A DNA stretch of 64,000 bases from M3007 sp035299505 (GTDB taxonomy: Bacteria; Bacteroidota; Bacteroidia; Chitinophagales; Saprospiraceae). The notes below the pieces were generated by a model. That model saw only the letters and a program-made list of their open reading frames with translations, was not told the DNA's origin and searched no databases. Made by a program: the position numbers and the translations under genes. Each line of letters starts with the position of its first letter. Position 1 is the first letter of the stretch. This document shows, piece after piece, positions 16,878 to 25,294 of the stretch. The stretch is from positions 18,309-82,308 of the forward strand of contig DATGWL010000085.1 in assembly GCA_035299505.1 (NCBI GenBank), read 5' to 3'.

Positions 16878-17025
16878 GACCCGGGCGCCAGGGAAAAAAT
16901 ATAACACTTTTTGCCAGGTATTCTACCAGTTAACCCACCCATTTCTGTCAGATTCGGGGCAAAAAACGCTTTTTACCCCTGAACCCGGCAGATATAGCAC
17001 TATGTTTGATGTCTGTTTTAATAAG

Positions 17026-18000
17026 ATGAAAAAATATATACCTCTTTGTATCTCCTTACTACTCAACAGCGCCAGCATACTCGCTCAAACGGATACCATG
17101 CCGCCAGTACTGGTTTGCCGGGATACCTTTACCATTGATATTATCTTTGATAACCTGGAATGTATGTCCAGGGCTTCTCTGCATCAATTGGTACTGGATG
17201 CCTCGGATAATTCAGGCGCTCTTCAGCTTGGTTTACGACGCCCCTGCATGGGTTCAGGCTTTCCGCTGGATACTACAGCTGTGTTTACTTCCGATGATGT
17301 AGGTATCAAAACAGTGGAAATCTGGGCGCGCGACAGCGCAGGAAATTACAGTTCCTGCACCTCCAAAGTAGTGCTGAACGGTGGTTATGGCGGCTGTGAT
17401 CCTTCCGGCTGGGCAATACAATGCCAGGATCATGAGGATTTTGGCATCATAAATATCCAGGCGCGAATTCTTGCTTATAACTGCCAGGGGGATACGGTGC
17501 GTATGACCGGACCGTATGGACCAGGTACTAACCCTAATTTTTGGAGTTATTACATAGATGGAATATTGGGATTCCAATGGTGGTACCTGCCAATTGGCGC
17601 CGGATATACGATTGAAATAGTCCCGTTCCGAAACGACAACCCCCTGAACGGTGTAACCACCTACGATCTTTCCCTGATCAACAAACACATACTCGGGCTC
17701 GAACCCCTGAACTCGCCCTATAAAATGCTGGCTGCCGATATAAACCAGGATGGGAACATCACCACTTTTGATGTATTATTGCTGCGAAAGTTGATTCTTG
17801 GACTCATTCCCAATCTGCCGCATGGGAAAGCCTGGCGTTTTATGCCCAAATCATTTGTGTTCCCTAATCCGGCCAATCCTTTTGCGAGTCCTGTGCCAGA
17901 CAAGCTCATTTCCCCTAACACCAGCTGGCCCCCTTACACCTTTTATGAGTTCAGAGGGATCAAAATTGGGGATGTAAACAATTCGGCCATCCCGGATTGA
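17026..18000 (+). CDS. Secreted protein with C-terminal dockerin-like domain
   Basis: The 324-residue protein has a signal peptide ending near SILAQ. The N-terminal part (DTMPPVLVCRD, then AVFTSDDVGIKTVEIWARD) resembles the HYR-type immunoglobulin-like modules of Saprospiria surface proteins. From about residue 209 a dockerin type I-like pair follows: TTYDLSLINKHILG and then ADINQDGNITTFDVLLLRKLILG, with Asp/Asn calcium ligands in the second loop. The end GIKIGDVNNSA is a third partial motif. No T9SS sorting domain is present, so final location is uncertain. Dockerin domains outside cellulosomes are of unknown partner. Confidence 0.75.
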   Translation: MKKYIPLCISLLLNSASILAQTDTMPPVLVCRDTFTIDIIFDNLECMSRASLHQLVLDASDNSGALQLGLRRPCMGSGFPLDTTAVFTSDDVGIKTVEIWARDSAGNYSSCTSKVVLNGGYGGCDPSGWAIQCQDHEDFGIINIQARILAYNCQGDTVRMTGPYGPGTNPNFWSYYIDGILGFQWWYLPIGAGYTIEIVPFRNDNPLNGVTTYDLSLINKHILGLEPLNSPYKMLAADINQDGNITTFDVLLLRKLILGLIPNLPHGKAWRFMPKSFVFPNPANPFASPVPDKLISPNTSWPPYTFYEFRGIKIGDVNNSAIPD

Positions 18001-18021
18001 GGTTATCTATCCTTGTTTAAC

Positions 18022-18861
18022 ATGCGATTTGTTTTCATAATCCTGTTTTCAGGTTTGGTTCTCATGACCTCCGGATGTATGGTCATGAAAATGCGCTGGA
18101 GCGATGCAAAAGCCCAAAAGGTATTTCATAAGAAAGGCATTCCTTTGTCAATTCGGGATACTTTGATTTCAAACCGGCACATACATTATGCCCTGAGTGG
18201 TCCGGACACACTTCCTACCCTGGTATTTATCCACGGAAGTCCAGGAAGTTGGATGCATTATCACCAATACCTTGCAGACTCCCTGTTAGGAAGCAAATAT
18301 CGGCTGGTGGCTATTGATCGACCCGGATTTGGGCACAGCAATTTTGGCAAGGCTATGGGGCTAAAGGCGCAAGCAGAACTTTTGCTGCCAGTGGTTACCG
18401 CTCTCAAGACGGATCGGCCGCTTTTTTTGTGTGGCCACAGCATGGGCGGTCCGGTGGTCGTACAACTGGCCGCTATGTCGCCGGAAACATTTCAAACCAT
18501 TGTTGTAGTTGCAGGTGCTCTGGATGCGCGCCAGGAAAAGCCAGAAATTTGGCGAAAAATCATGCAGGTTAAACCACTTTATTGGCTGCTGCCCGGGGCA
18601 TTTGGACCAAGTAATACCGAGTTATTGTATCTTAAAAAGGACCTGATTCCTTTGCAGCAGGAATTCGAAAAAATAACCTGTGGGGTACATTTTGTCCATG
18701 GCACCAAGGATACCTGGGTGCCCTTTGAGAATGTAGCGTTTGGTATTCAAAACCTGAAAAATGCCTCATTTATCAAGGTTGATACTTTGGTAGGCGCCGA
18801 TCATCAGATCCCCTGGAAAAATTACCAAGTATTGAGAAATGTATTACTGGAAGTGGATTGA
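18022..18861 (+). CDS. Alpha/beta hydrolase lipoprotein
   Basis: The 279-residue protein starts with a lipoprotein signal peptide, lipobox TSGC with Cys at residue 19, and is thus a membrane-anchored hydrolase facing the periplasm or outside. The alpha/beta hydrolase features are in order: oxyanion loop HGSPGS near residue 71, nucleophile elbow GHSMGG with Ser140, a candidate Asp230 in HGTKDTW, and His261 in GADHQ. The ATG at 18022 is preferred over the upstream TTG at 18013. Substrate is unknown. Confidence 0.85.
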   Translation: MRFVFIILFSGLVLMTSGCMVMKMRWSDAKAQKVFHKKGIPLSIRDTLISNRHIHYALSGPDTLPTLVFIHGSPGSWMHYHQYLADSLLGSKYRLVAIDRPGFGHSNFGKAMGLKAQAELLLPVVTALKTDRPLFLCGHSMGGPVVVQLAAMSPETFQTIVVVAGALDARQEKPEIWRKIMQVKPLYWLLPGAFGPSNTELLYLKKDLIPLQQEFEKITCGVHFVHGTKDTWVPFENVAFGIQNLKNASFIKVDTLVGADHQIPWKNYQVLRNVLLEVD

Positions 18862-18872
18862 TAAAAAGGAAA

Positions 18873-18890
18873 AATGACTATCCGGATATT
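18873..18890 (+). repeat. Solo fragment of the MITE-like terminal repeat
   Basis: Eighteen bases, AATGACTATCCGGATATT, are identical to the left end of the element at 39293. The following bases diverge and no second terminus was found nearby. Confidence 0.8.
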
Positions 18891-18937
18891 ATTCCATGTG
18901 ATAAACACGCAATTTGGCTTGTGTAGGTCCCGGTTCC

Positions 18938-18963
18938 CGGGATGACAACTCACGTTTTACTAT
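18938..18963. repeat. Half copy of the P1 palindrome
   Basis: GGGATGACAACTCACGTTTTA-like sequence matches, in reverse complement, the left arm and outer flank of the palindrome at 13357-13382 with about two mismatches. The second arm is degenerate. Confidence 0.65.
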
Positions 18964-19183
18964 GCATGACCAATTATGCGTCCTTCTAAATACTTACAAT
19001 ATTGGCTATTTAGATCAAATAAAATTTTGCAGTTGGCTGTAATTTGCAATATGTTGCCTGTCAATGTATTGTGGTAGAAAAATATTGTGGCAATAAATTT
19101 CCATTTCCTTTGCATTATTTCATTCGCATTGTCCATTTTTGCCACGTTTAATCTTCGATACTTTAACCAACTCAAACTTTTGT

Positions 19184-22100
19184 ATGAAGCAACTATGTAC
19201 AACCATCTTGCTATGCCTGATGGTGGTGGCTGGCGCCTATGCGCAGCGTACTATTTCAGGCACCGTCACCGATCAATCCGGTGAGGCGCTGATCGGCGCA
19301 ACCGTTGCCGTCAAAAACACCAGCGTTGGCGCCGTAACTGATGTAGATGGCCGCTATACCATTCAGGTGGCCAAATCAGATGCCATTCTGATGTTCTCTT
19401 ACACCGGGTATGCCACCCAGGAAATTGCCGTTGGCGCAGGCTCCGTGGTAGATGTTACCCTGGTGGAAAATGCCAATGTGATGGACGAAGTGGTGGTCAT
19501 TGGCTACGGAAAACAGATCCGTAGCACCCTCACGGGCAACATCGCCAAAGTCAACAATGAAAACATCAAAGGCATGCCGGTGGTCTCTGTGGAACAGGCC
19601 ATGCAAGGACAAGCTGCCGGTGTAAACATTGAAACCGTAAATGGTAAAGTGGGCGCCGCTGCCCGCGTACGCGTGCGCGGTGTTGGCTCCATCAATGCCG
19701 GAACCGAGCCGCTTTTTGTAGTGGATGGTATCCCGCTCTCCAAAGATTCCCGCAATACTTATGGCGCAGGCCTCAACCCTCTGGCCGACATCAATTTCAA
19801 CGATATTGAGTCAATCGAGGTGCTGAAAGACGCCTCTGCCAAGGCTATTTACGGTTCCCGGGGCTCCAATGGCGTGGTACTCATTACCACCAAATCCGGC
19901 AAATCCGGTAAAAGTCAAATCGAGCTCGACCTGCAATACGGATTCAGTCAGCCAACCCGCAAACGCGAGTTTTTGAATGCTGCCGAATTCGTGGAACTCT
20001 TCACAGAAGCCGCCAACAATTCTGATGATATTGACGGGTACGCGTACGATGATCCGGATTCCTGGACCACCTTTGTGCAGGGCCGTTTCTTCCGCTATTC
20101 CGGTCGCAACGACGATTGGATGAGCAAAATTGACAAAACCAACTGGCAGGATGAAGCATTCCAGGATGCTTCCCTGTACAACGCCAACCTCTCCTTTTCC
20201 GGAGGTTCCGATAAAATGCGGTATTACTTCAGCGCCAACCACGGCCTGAATGAGGGTATTCTGGTAGCCAACCACCTCACAAAAGACGGCGCCCGCCTGA
20301 ACCTCGATTTCAGCGCCACCGACAAGCTCAAAATGGGCGTCAACCTGTCGGTTTCCCGCACCAATACCCGCACCGTTTCCGACGATAACGCGTTCTCCAC
20401 GCCAATGCAGCTGGTGGCGCTTGCCCCTATTACGCCTAAGCGCGACGAGAAGGGCGAACTGTACGACCGGCCTGTAACCACTTATTACAACGGTTTGATT
20501 GACGTGGAAGACGCCACCCGCAAGGTATTCAGCAACCGTACCCTGGTGAATGTTTACGGCGATTACAGCTTTACCCAAAGCCTTGCGCTTCGGGTAGAAG
20601 GCGCGGCAAACCTGTACAATGTACGCGACGAAGCGCGTTTCGGGGTACGTACGGATGCCGGCAATGCTTCCAACGGTTTTGGAGAATCTGTTTTTGCCGG
20701 AGCAACAGATTACAACACCAACGCGGTATTGCGCTGGAACAAAGCTTTTGATAAAAACGACCTGGGCTTCGATCTGGGTACGGAGTATTTTGAAAGCACC
20801 AACAACCGCACGGCTGTATTTGGTGAGCAATTCCCAACAGACGAGCTGAAAACCCTGGCCAGTGCAGCCATCATTACCGGTGGTACCAGCACAGAGGAGC
20901 AATACAGCTTCCTGTCTTACTTCGGGCGCGCCAGATACAATTTTGATCGGAAATACCTGTTGAATGCCTCTGCCCGTGTAGACGGATCATCCCGTTTTGG
21001 CGACAACAAACGGTATGCGTTCTTCCCGGCGTTTTCTGCTGGTTGGGTATTGAGCGAAGAAGCCGTATTGCAGGATAACCCAACGATTTCTTTCCTGAAA
21101 CTGCGCGCCTCCTGGGGACAAAGTGGTAATGCCGACATCGGCAACTTCCGCGCTTTGGGCCTGTATGCGCCAGGCAGTTACAACGGTCAAAGCAACTATT
21201 TGCCGGAACAAATTGCCAACCCTGACCTCACCTGGGAAAAGAGCACAGAAGTTGATTTTGGTTTGGACTGGGGTTTGTTCGACAACCGCATCAATGGTGA
21301 AATTGATTACTACATCAAGAATACCAACGATCTTCTGCAACAGGTTCCTATTCCGGCTACCACCGGTTACAAAACACAGTGGAGAAACATTGGCGAATTG
21401 GAAAACCGGGGCTGGGAGTTTACGGTGAACTCCAACAATCTGGTGGGCGAGTTCAAATGGACCACCTCGCTCAACCTTGCTTTGAACAAGAACAAAGTGG
21501 TGGCATTAGCTGATGGTCAGGATATCATAGACGATGGCGGCACCCGCTATGCCAACGTGGTAAAAGTAGGCGAACCTATTGGTGTGTTCTATGGCGCCGA
21601 ATATGCAGGCGTAGACCCAGCCAATGGCGATGCCATCTGGTACACCAATGCCACTGATGGCAGCGATCCACGCGCAACTACCAACGATTTCAGCGAAGCC
21701 AATTATGTAGTGCTGGGTTCGCCACTGCCTGATCTGATTGGCGGTATCAGCAACTCCTTCTCCTGGAAGGGTGTATCGCTGGATATTCGTTTCCAGGGTC
21801 AGTATGGCAACGAAATCCACCGTTCCGGCGATGTATTTATGTCTTGCAATGCCTGTTGGTTTGATAACCAGACCCGCGATCAGCTGGATCGCTGGCAAAA
21901 TCCAGGCGATGTGACCAATGTGCCTGAGGCTCGTCTGGGCTATTCCAACGGTGATATTGGCCGGAGCAGCCGCTATATTTCTGATGGCTCTTACCTGCGT
22001 TTGAAAAACATCACGCTGGCTTACGATGTGCCTACGAAGTGGATGCGCGGCGTGCGCAGCCTGCGCGTGTACGCTACTGCTACCAATCTGCTCACCTTCA

Positions 22101-22228
22101 CCAAATACGAGGGCTGGGATCCGGAGGTTACCACCGACTTCCTGGCGGGCAACACGGTTTACGGCATAGATTTCTATTCTGCGCCACAGCCTAAAACCAT
22201 AATTGGCGGAATCCGGATTGGTTTCTAA
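19184..22228 (+). CDS. SusC/RagA family TonB-linked outer-membrane transporter
   Basis: This 1014-residue protein imports large ligands across the outer membrane using TonB energy. A signal peptide ends near AGAYAQ. Next come a carboxypeptidase-regulatory-like domain (TISGTVTDQSGEALIGATV, residues ~22-95), a TonB-box region, and a plug domain with the SusC signature GSRGSNGVVLITTKSG near residue 224. A long beta-barrel follows to a terminal GGIRIGF. The ATG at 19184 gives the signal peptide. susD follows after 25 bases. There are no adjacent glycosidases, peptidases or sigma/anti-sigma genes, so the ligand is unknown. Confidence 0.95.
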   Translation: MKQLCTTILLCLMVVAGAYAQRTISGTVTDQSGEALIGATVAVKNTSVGAVTDVDGRYTIQVAKSDAILMFSYTGYATQEIAVGAGSVVDVTLVENANVMDEVVVIGYGKQIRSTLTGNIAKVNNENIKGMPVVSVEQAMQGQAAGVNIETVNGKVGAAARVRVRGVGSINAGTEPLFVVDGIPLSKDSRNTYGAGLNPLADINFNDIESIEVLKDASAKAIYGSRGSNGVVLITTKSGKSGKSQIELDLQYGFSQPTRKREFLNAAEFVELFTEAANNSDDIDGYAYDDPDSWTTFVQGRFFRYSGRNDDWMSKIDKTNWQDEAFQDASLYNANLSFSGGSDKMRYYFSANHGLNEGILVANHLTKDGARLNLDFSATDKLKMGVNLSVSRTNTRTVSDDNAFSTPMQLVALAPITPKRDEKGELYDRPVTTYYNGLIDVEDATRKVFSNRTLVNVYGDYSFTQSLALRVEGAANLYNVRDEARFGVRTDAGNASNGFGESVFAGATDYNTNAVLRWNKAFDKNDLGFDLGTEYFESTNNRTAVFGEQFPTDELKTLASAAIITGGTSTEEQYSFLSYFGRARYNFDRKYLLNASARVDGSSRFGDNKRYAFFPAFSAGWVLSEEAVLQDNPTISFLKLRASWGQSGNADIGNFRALGLYAPGSYNGQSNYLPEQIANPDLTWEKSTEVDFGLDWGLFDNRINGEIDYYIKNTNDLLQQVPIPATTGYKTQWRNIGELENRGWEFTVNSNNLVGEFKWTTSLNLALNKNKVVALADGQDIIDDGGTRYANVVKVGEPIGVFYGAEYAGVDPANGDAIWYTNATDGSDPRATTNDFSEANYVVLGSPLPDLIGGISNSFSWKGVSLDIRFQGQYGNEIHRSGDVFMSCNACWFDNQTRDQLDRWQNPGDVTNVPEARLGYSNGDIGRSSRYISDGSYLRLKNITLAYDVPTKWMRGVRSLRVYATATNLLTFTKYEGWDPEVTTDFLAGNTVYGIDFYSAPQPKTIIGGIRIGF

Positions 22229-22253
22229 GCCTTCACTCAAAACGATTTTAACA

Positions 22254-23579
22254 ATGAAAAAGCTACAATATATTCTACTCTCAGGCTTGTTGCTGATGGC
22301 AGGCGCCTGCGACAAAAAGCTCGATATCGAGCCACTGCAAAGTGTCAGTGAAACTGTTGCCCTGGATTCTGATGCCAACGTAAAACTTGTGCTTCAGGGG
22401 GCGTATGATAACCTCAGCAAAGACGGCATGTACGGTGGAAACCTGTTTCGAGATGCGGAATTGCTGGGTTCAGATGGCGAGGTACGCTGGGTGGGTACCT
22501 TCAGCGATCCACGCGACATTTTCAACCACGAAATGGATGCGGGCAACACAGATGTGGAGAATACCTGGTCTATTGCTTATCAAACCATCAACTCCTGCAA
22601 CAATGTGCTGAGCGCACTGGATATTGTGAATGCCGACGACCGCGACCGTGTGGAAGGAGAGGCGAAATTTATTCGTGGCGTATGCTACTTCGAGCTAACC
22701 CGCCTCTTTGGCAAACCATACGTAGCAGGTGGGTCGAACAGCCAATTGGGCGTACCGGTTATCACCACAGCTACCCGCGGAGTAACGGAAGCCTCCTATG
22801 TTAGCCGCAATACCGTTAATGAGGGCTACGAACAGGCTCTTTCCGATTTGCTTCGTGCAGCGGCTATATTGCCGGAAGATAACGGCGTTTTGGCCAGCAA
22901 GTACGCGGCCATGGGTATGGCTGCCCGGATGTACCTCAGCATGGGTAAACTCCAGGAAGCACGGGATATGGCTACTGCCGTTATTGGTAGCACCCAATAC
23001 AGTCTGTTGCCGAATTATGAGGACCTCTGGAACCAGGATGATGATACCGATGAAGCTTTGTTTTCCATTCAGGTTTCCCCTCAGGATGGTGTAAACGAGC
23101 TGGTAACCTTCTTCTCTATTCCGGAATTTGGCGGTCGCGATGGTGATATTGAAATCCAAAACAGTCACCTGGCACTGTATGATCCAGCCGACACCCGTTT
23201 GGCCTTGTTCTATGATGGGAATGGAGCTATGCGCACCGGAAAATGGAAAAACCAGTACAAGAATATTCCCATTATTCGTCTGGCTGAAATGCACCTGATT
23301 GCAGCGGAATGTGATGCCCGCCTGAATGGTAACGGCGCTTTACAATTGAATCCGGTTCGTGAGCGTGCAGGTTTGGCGCCTCTCAATCAGGCTTTTGTAG
23401 AGGATGTAATCCAGGAGCGCAGACGTGAGCTTGCCTTCGAAGGACACAAAATCCACGACATCAAGCGCCTGGGTGGCACCATTGATGGTATCAGTTTTGA
23501 TGCGCCCGAATTTGTGTTTCCTATCCCGGCCCGGGAGATTGAGGTGAATAAAAACCTCCAGCAAAACGAAGGGTACTAA
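22254..23579 (+). CDS. SusD/RagB family surface lipoprotein
   Basis: SusD-type lipoproteins form the lid over the SusC channel and bind the ligand. The 441-residue protein has lipobox AGAC with Cys19. The N-terminal LDIEPLQSVSE, the helical segment FIRGVCYFELTRLFGKPYV near residue 140, and the C-terminal IQERRRELAFEGHKIHDIKRLG are family hallmarks. It is slightly shorter than many family members. A longer frame from 22203 overlaps susC and adds no signal features; the ATG at 22254 is used. It works as a complex with the upstream SusC protein. Confidence 0.94.
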   Translation: MKKLQYILLSGLLLMAGACDKKLDIEPLQSVSETVALDSDANVKLVLQGAYDNLSKDGMYGGNLFRDAELLGSDGEVRWVGTFSDPRDIFNHEMDAGNTDVENTWSIAYQTINSCNNVLSALDIVNADDRDRVEGEAKFIRGVCYFELTRLFGKPYVAGGSNSQLGVPVITTATRGVTEASYVSRNTVNEGYEQALSDLLRAAAILPEDNGVLASKYAAMGMAARMYLSMGKLQEARDMATAVIGSTQYSLLPNYEDLWNQDDDTDEALFSIQVSPQDGVNELVTFFSIPEFGGRDGDIEIQNSHLALYDPADTRLALFYDGNGAMRTGKWKNQYKNIPIIRLAEMHLIAAECDARLNGNGALQLNPVRERAGLAPLNQAFVEDVIQERRRELAFEGHKIHDIKRLGGTIDGISFDAPEFVFPIPAREIEVNKNLQQNEGY

Positions 23580-23595
23580 ATTGGTTCACCAATAA

Positions 23596-23686
23596 GTAGT
23601 TTTTGCCGCAGGGTAACGGAGGTGCAGAGGTGTTGATAATCAACTTTTTAATCTCTGCGTCTCCGCAGCTCTGCGGTGAAAACTAC
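23596..23686. repeat. Imperfect 36-bp inverted repeat (CCGCAG/CGGAG/GCAGAG type)
   Basis: The left arm starting GTAGTTTTTGCCGCAG pairs with the right arm ending CTGCGGTGAAAACTAC, with further blocks CGGAG and GCAGAG matched in register. It lies between susD and the convergent NTF2-like gene. Similar CTCTGCG/CTGCGGTG intergenic repeats are, from memory, widespread in bacterial genomes; no T-tract marks it as a terminator. Confidence 0.75.
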
Positions 23687-23713
23687 ACTTGGAATACCTG
23701 TACAGACGGTCGG

Positions 23714-24157
23714 TCATTCCGACACTTTATACATATGAACAGATTGGCCAACCAGCTTCCAGGAGCCGTCAATTTTTTCCAATATTCTGATTTCATGTGA
23801 ATAGGTCTTCCGGCCATCCCTGGCAACAGACACCTCATCGTGGTTGACCCAGGCAAAATCTCCTTTAATACACATTTGGTAATTACTGTTCTCGGAGCTT
23901 CCGCCATCGCCCATTTTGGCGTTGGGATCTTTCATGAGCGCCGGTGGTACATCGTAGGTTTCGCCCGTGGAGGTTGAAACCAAAATGCGGCTGTATGGCT
24001 GAATGTGCCAGCAATCCGAATGCGTTTTGAAATCGGCGCTGCGCCAGCTGGCAGACTCTTTTTCCAGAAGTTGTTGAATCGCAAGTTGATCGTCCATGGG
24101 AGAAGTGCATTGAATCAAAAATAACAGGCAAACAGGTAAGACAGATGTTTTGATCAT
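23714..24157 (-). CDS. NTF2-like (DUF4440/SnoaL-type) lipoprotein
   Basis: The 147-residue protein has a lipoprotein signal, lipobox LIQC with Cys17. After that, DQLAIQQLLEKESASWRSAD is the usual first helix of NTF2-like/DUF4440 domains, followed by a buried-pocket sheet and a C-terminal IRILEKIDGSWKLVGQSVHMYK strand pair. Such domains bind small molecules or act as weak enzymes; no catalytic residues can be assigned. The ATG at 24157 is chosen because it starts the signal peptide. It is convergent with susD. A TACATTTG box lies 15 bases upstream. Confidence 0.75.
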   Translation of the reverse strand: MIKTSVLPVCLLFLIQCTSPMDDQLAIQQLLEKESASWRSADFKTHSDCWHIQPYSRILVSTSTGETYDVPPALMKDPNAKMGDGGSSENSNYQMCIKGDFAWVNHDEVSVARDGRKTYSHEIRILEKIDGSWKLVGQSVHMYKVSE

Positions 24158-24172
24158 ATGCGGGTATTTGCA

Positions 24173-24180
24173 CAAATGTA
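24173..24180 (-). promoter_or_regulatory. -7 box for the NTF2-like lipoprotein gene
   Basis: On the minus strand this reads TACATTTG, matching TAnnTTTG, 15 bases upstream of the ATG at 24157, which implies a very short leader. Confidence 0.55.
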
Positions 24181-24210
24181 AACATAAGCACACTACTCGA
24201 CATTTTGGTT

Positions 24211-24248
24211 TCAGGCCTATAAGGTTTCCAAAAACCTTATAGGCCTGA
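24211..24248. repeat. Perfect 17-bp palindrome (CAGGCCTATAAGG type)
   Basis: Arms 24211-24227 and 24232-24248 are perfectly complementary around the loop CCAA. The element lies between two minus-strand genes, 28 bases past the stop of the short T9SS gene. There is no T-tract on the minus strand, so a terminator role is unproven. Palindromes of this general form recur in Bacteroidota genomes as REP-like repeats, from general knowledge. Confidence 0.85.
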
Positions 24249-24275
24249 CATTTTATGGGGCGGCTTTACCTTCGC

Positions 24276-24695
24276 TTATATTTTGATTACCGGAATCAAC
24301 TGACTTCCCAGCGAGGTTTCCAGTAACAGGAAGTATTGGCCAGCCGGCAAATCATTGGGTAATTCCAGGCTTTCCAGTTGGTTCCCTGCCTGCCTGTGCG
24401 CTGTTTGCATGAGCCGCTTGGCGGGTATACCCCCAGATGGCAAAAGCGTGAGGGTAACCTTGGTGTCCTGCTCCAGGGAGTAAGAAATCTGGATGTTGCC
24501 CGATGTAACAGGATTGGGGAAAACGGACAGGGCTATTTGCAGTCCTATTTTGGTAGTGAAGGTAGAATTGCCCTCGTGGCGCAGTTGAATCATACCCGTT
24601 CCGGCAAAAGTGGAGTCCAGGATGCCAGATTGGCCCCAAGCAGGAAATTGAAATGCCAAAGCGCAGAACAGAAGGAAAGTTGACAGGAATTTCAT
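24276..24695 (-). CDS. Cargo-less T9SS sorting-domain protein (delta-60 remnant)
   Basis: This 139-residue protein has a signal peptide ending near FPAWGQ, then only about 35 residues before a complete type A sorting domain, which begins at ALSVFPNPVTSGNIQISYSL. The short mature N-terminus, LDSTFAGTGMIQL, is the opening of a delta-60 repeat, comparable to MDSSFSGDGF in the delta-60 protein at 15337-16842. The simplest reading is an internal in-frame deletion that removed the propeller and joined signal peptide to sorting domain. It may still be secreted, or it may be a decaying gene. ATG 24695 is the signal peptide start. Confidence 0.8.
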   Translation of the reverse strand: MKFLSTFLLFCALAFQFPAWGQSGILDSTFAGTGMIQLRHEGNSTFTTKIGLQIALSVFPNPVTSGNIQISYSLEQDTKVTLTLLPSGGIPAKRLMQTAHRQAGNQLESLELPNDLPAGQYFLLLETSLGSQLIPVIKI

Positions 24696-24935
24696 GTTAC
24701 AATCAGTTTTGTATTTTTTGTGTTGCTTCTTTTTGATGACACAAAGATTGGAGCGTTCAAAACCGGAATTGTAGAACATATTTGCCCAAGGTTACCGCGA
24801 CTTTGCGACGGTAAAAAGGTGGTTTTGAGGTGGATTTTCCTGGTTTTCTGGCTTCCAGGGTCTTGATGAAAGGCCGATTGTGGTACACATTTAGCCAGGT
24901 TTACGGGCAGGACTGGCCATTTTAATAAAATCCAT

Positions 24936-24943
24936 TACCTTTG
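24936..24943 (+). promoter_or_regulatory. -7 box for the cold-shock gene
   Basis: TACCTTTG matches TAnnTTTG 46 bases upstream of the ATG at 24990, leaving a leader of about 40 bases. No convincing -33 TTTG was found. Confidence 0.6.
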
Positions 24944-24989
24944 CCCTGTCCTTCGGGATGATTACTTTTCATTTTTCAATTTTTTTAGT

Positions 24990-25181
24990 ATGCAAACAGG
25001 AACTGTCAAGTTCTTTAACGAGACCAAAGGATTTGGTTTTGTTGTTGACGCTGCCACCGGCGAGGAGGTATTCGTTCACGTTACCGGCCTGGTCGACAAA
25101 ATTCGCGAAGGCGATACTGTAACCTTCGAGACCAAGATGGGCAAGAAAGGTTTGAATGCAGTCAATGTACAACTGGCTTAA
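24990..25181 (+). CDS. Cold-shock domain protein (CspA family)
   Basis: The 63-residue protein is a single cold-shock OB-fold that binds single-stranded RNA or DNA and acts as an RNA chaperone. RNP1 is KGFGFV at residues 13-18 and RNP2 is VFVHV at residues 27-31; GTVKFFN at the N-terminus is standard. It is a single-gene unit with its own -7 box and its own terminator at 25214. Whether it is cold-induced or constitutive cannot be read from the sequence. Confidence 0.96.
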   Translation: MQTGTVKFFNETKGFGFVVDAATGEEVFVHVTGLVDKIREGDTVTFETKMGKKGLNAVNVQLA

Positions 25182-25213
25182 GCTGTTGTAACATTTCGAC
25201 ATAAGATTCAGAG

Positions 25214-25246
25214 ACTCCGGCGGTTAAACCGTCCGGAGTTTTTTAT
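25214..25246 (+). terminator. Terminator after the cold-shock gene
   Basis: ACTCCGGCGGT pairs with ACCGtCCGGAGT, with one bulged base and loop TAA, followed by a T-run. It starts 32 bases past the stop. Confidence 0.88.
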
Positions 25247-25294
25247 ATCTGAATAGGACAGATAATGTTATTGGTTTTAGAAAAAGACAAGTCT

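Larger units (their letters stand above)
18862..19183. other. Repeat-relic and A/T-rich spacer upstream of susC
   Basis: This 322-base gap has no gene. It holds a fragment matching the terminal repeat of the MITE-like element at 39.3 kb (18873-18890) and a half copy of the P1 palindrome (18938-18963). A candidate promoter, TTG at 19085 and TTCCTTTG at 19105-19112, deviates at one base from TAnnTTTG and is weakly supported. Confidence 0.6.

Noticed and set aside
22203..22253. SusD start overlapping susC
   Set aside because: The 17 extra residues precede the true lipoprotein signal peptide, which begins at ATG 22254.
24211..24248. Reading the palindrome as a terminator of the short T9SS gene
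   Set aside because: No T-tract follows on the minus strand, and symmetry is far above what is needed; classed as a repeat.
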